Positions 4,631 to 5,786 of a stretch of 5,786 nucleotides of DNA are shown in pieces. Origin of the DNA: Bacillota bacterium (GTDB lineage Bacteria > Bacillota > Clostridia > Acetivibrionales > DTU013); assembly GCA_023435805.1 (NCBI GenBank), contig JAEZMC010000015.1, positions 1 through 5,786 on the forward strand, in the 5' to 3' direction. The position numbers were made by a program, and so were the translations under genes. Numbering within the stretch: position 1 is the stretch's first letter; every line of letters begins with the position of its first letter. The notes under the pieces are model-generated. The model was not told the origin of the DNA. It saw nothing but the letters and a program-made list of their open reading frames with translations, and ran no database searches.

Positions 4631-5786
4631 ATGAACAAACATGCTTTAAGAGCGCTGGAATTTGACAAAATTATTGAAGAAATCAGGCAATATACCGTAT
4701 CCGAGGCTGCAAGAGCCTTGCTGGACAGGCTTGAGCCGTCCGTGGACATGGAGGTAATACGCAGCAGGCTTCAGGAAACTACGGAAGCGGCTGTACTGCT
4801 GTCGGTGAACTCCAGCGTGCCGCTTTCCACGATGAACGACCTGGAAGGTGTCCTCCATAAGGTGAAAAAAGGTCTGATCCTTCAGCCGGGCGAATTGCTT
4901 ACTGTTAAGGACCTGCTGGAATGTGTCAGGCGCATGAAGAAATATATGGCCTCCATGGAACAGAAGGCTCCTGTCGTAGCCGTATATGCACGGTCCATGT
5001 ATGAGCTCGGAGAGCTGTCCGGCGAAATCGACCGGTGCATTTCAGGCGGCAGGGTGGATGACAGGGCAAGTGCAGAGCTGCACAGGATACGAAAGAAGCT
5101 GAATATTGTCGACGACAGGCTTCGGCAGAAGCTGAACAGCATATTGAACGCGGCATCCGCCTCCGGCTTTCTTCAGGAAGCAGTGGTAAGCACCAGAAAC
5201 GGCAGGTATGTGATCCCAGTAAAAAGGGAATACCGCAAAAGTATAGAGGGTCCTATCCATGACACTTCCTCCAGCGGGTCCACCTTGTTTGTAGAACCGG
5301 CGGGAATTGCGCTGCTGCAGGAGGAGCTCAGCATCCTGCGGATTGAAGAGGAGAACGAGGTATACCGGATATTATCCGTCCTGACCGGTATGGTTGACGG
5401 CAGCTTGCGGGAGCTGTCTGTCAATATGCAGGTGCTGGCGCACTATGATTATGTTTTTGCCAGGGCGAAATACAGCAGAACCATGGACATGAACACCGTC
5501 GGCCTGAACAATGAAGGAAGGATTTGTATCACCGGAGGAAGGCATCCTCTAATAGGCAGGTCGGCAGTACCGCTTGATTTTAATATAGGAAAAGACTACA
5601 GGGCGCTGGTCATAACAGGCCCGAATACCGGCGGCAAAACCGTTGCTTTGAAAACCGTAGGACTTTTATCGCTAATGGTTCAGTCCGGCCTGCATGTGCC
5701 TGTTGAAGCGGGCAGCGAATTTGCGGTTTTTACGGATATTCTGGCGGATATCGGCGACGGGCAAAGCATCGAGCAATCGCTGAGTA
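4631..5786 (+). CDS. mutS2: MutS2 family ATPase, 3' partial
   Basis: The first 385 codons are present and the frame is open to the right edge; full MutS2 is usually near 780-790 residues, so the rest of the ATPase domain, the coiled coil and the C-terminal Smr nuclease domain lie outside. MNKHALRALEFDKIIEEI is the typical N-terminus. Residues about 1-315 form the core and lever/clamp-like helices, with the family motif DTSSSGSTLFVEP near 214-226. Walker A GPNTGGKT is at 330-337, and the signature-like DIGDGQSIEQSLS begins at 373, the window ending within it. MutS2 lacks the mismatch-recognition domain of MutS. It has been linked to suppression of recombination and, in Bacillus, to splitting collided ribosomes. 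The start ATG is preceded by AAAGGA at 4615-4620, 10 bases away. Residue 377 is Gly where most MutS2 proteins I recall have Glu. The gene follows a terminator, so it probably has its own promoter, which I could not locate clearly. Confidence 0.95.
   Translation, partial: MNKHALRALEFDKIIEEIRQYTVSEAARALLDRLEPSVDMEVIRSRLQETTEAAVLLSVNSSVPLSTMNDLEGVLHKVKKGLILQPGELLTVKDLLECVRRMKKYMASMEQKAPVVAVYARSMYELGELSGEIDRCISGGRVDDRASAELHRIRKKLNIVDDRLRQKLNSILNAASASGFLQEAVVSTRNGRYVIPVKREYRKSIEGPIHDTSSSGSTLFVEPAGIALLQEELSILRIEEENEVYRILSVLTGMVDGSLRELSVNMQVLAHYDYVFARAKYSRTMDMNTVGLNNEGRICITGGRHPLIGRSAVPLDFNIGKDYRALVITGPNTGGKTVALKTVGLLSLMVQSGLHVPVEAGSEFAVFTDILADIGDGQSIEQSLS

Overview
The window looks like chromosomal DNA from an anaerobic, spore-forming Firmicute of the Clostridia, possibly a Ruminiclostridium/Acetivibrio-like lineage. 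The signs are moderate GC genes separated by strongly AT-rich gaps, AGGAGG-type ribosome binding sites, TTG starts, a YtxC sporulation-family protein, a P-loop/Asp23 fusion, a butanol-dehydrogenase-type alcohol dehydrogenase and MutS2. The genus is inference only. No phage, insertion sequence, CRISPR, tRNA or rRNA was seen, and all five genes read rightward.

Layout. (1) 2-688: the 3' part of a DUF6873-type protein with a predicted amidinotransferase-like (GME) fold, cut by the left edge. (2) 689-917: an AT-rich gap with a weak hairpin and possible sporulation-type control sites. (3) 918-1832: ytxC, ending in a strong inverted repeat that covers its stop codon. (4) 1833-2297: a 465-base non-coding gap. 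It holds two good sigma-A promoter candidates, a six-codon ORF ending right at a perfect intrinsic terminator, a second copy of the terminator's right arm, a small GC-rich structured patch, and an extended -10 promoter for the next gene. (5) 2298-3116: a two-domain protein, P-loop NTPase plus Asp23/Gls24, with a TTG start. (6) 3216-4388: a complete YqhD/BdhA-type NADPH alcohol dehydrogenase with all four metal ligands at the positions known from E. coli YqhD. (7) 4389-4630: a gap with three successive hairpins, one of them a clear terminator. (8) 4631-5786: the first 385 codons of mutS2, running off the right edge.

The genes do not form an obvious pathway. Terminator-like structures and large gaps suggest mostly separate transcription units: sporulation (ytxC), a putative envelope-related nucleotide-binding protein, aldehyde/alcohol redox balance, and ribosome rescue or DNA maintenance (mutS2). 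The most unusual items are the P-loop/Asp23 fusion and the 1940-2265 intergenic region, which may encode a short terminated RNA or an attenuator. Neither amounts to a demonstrated new system.
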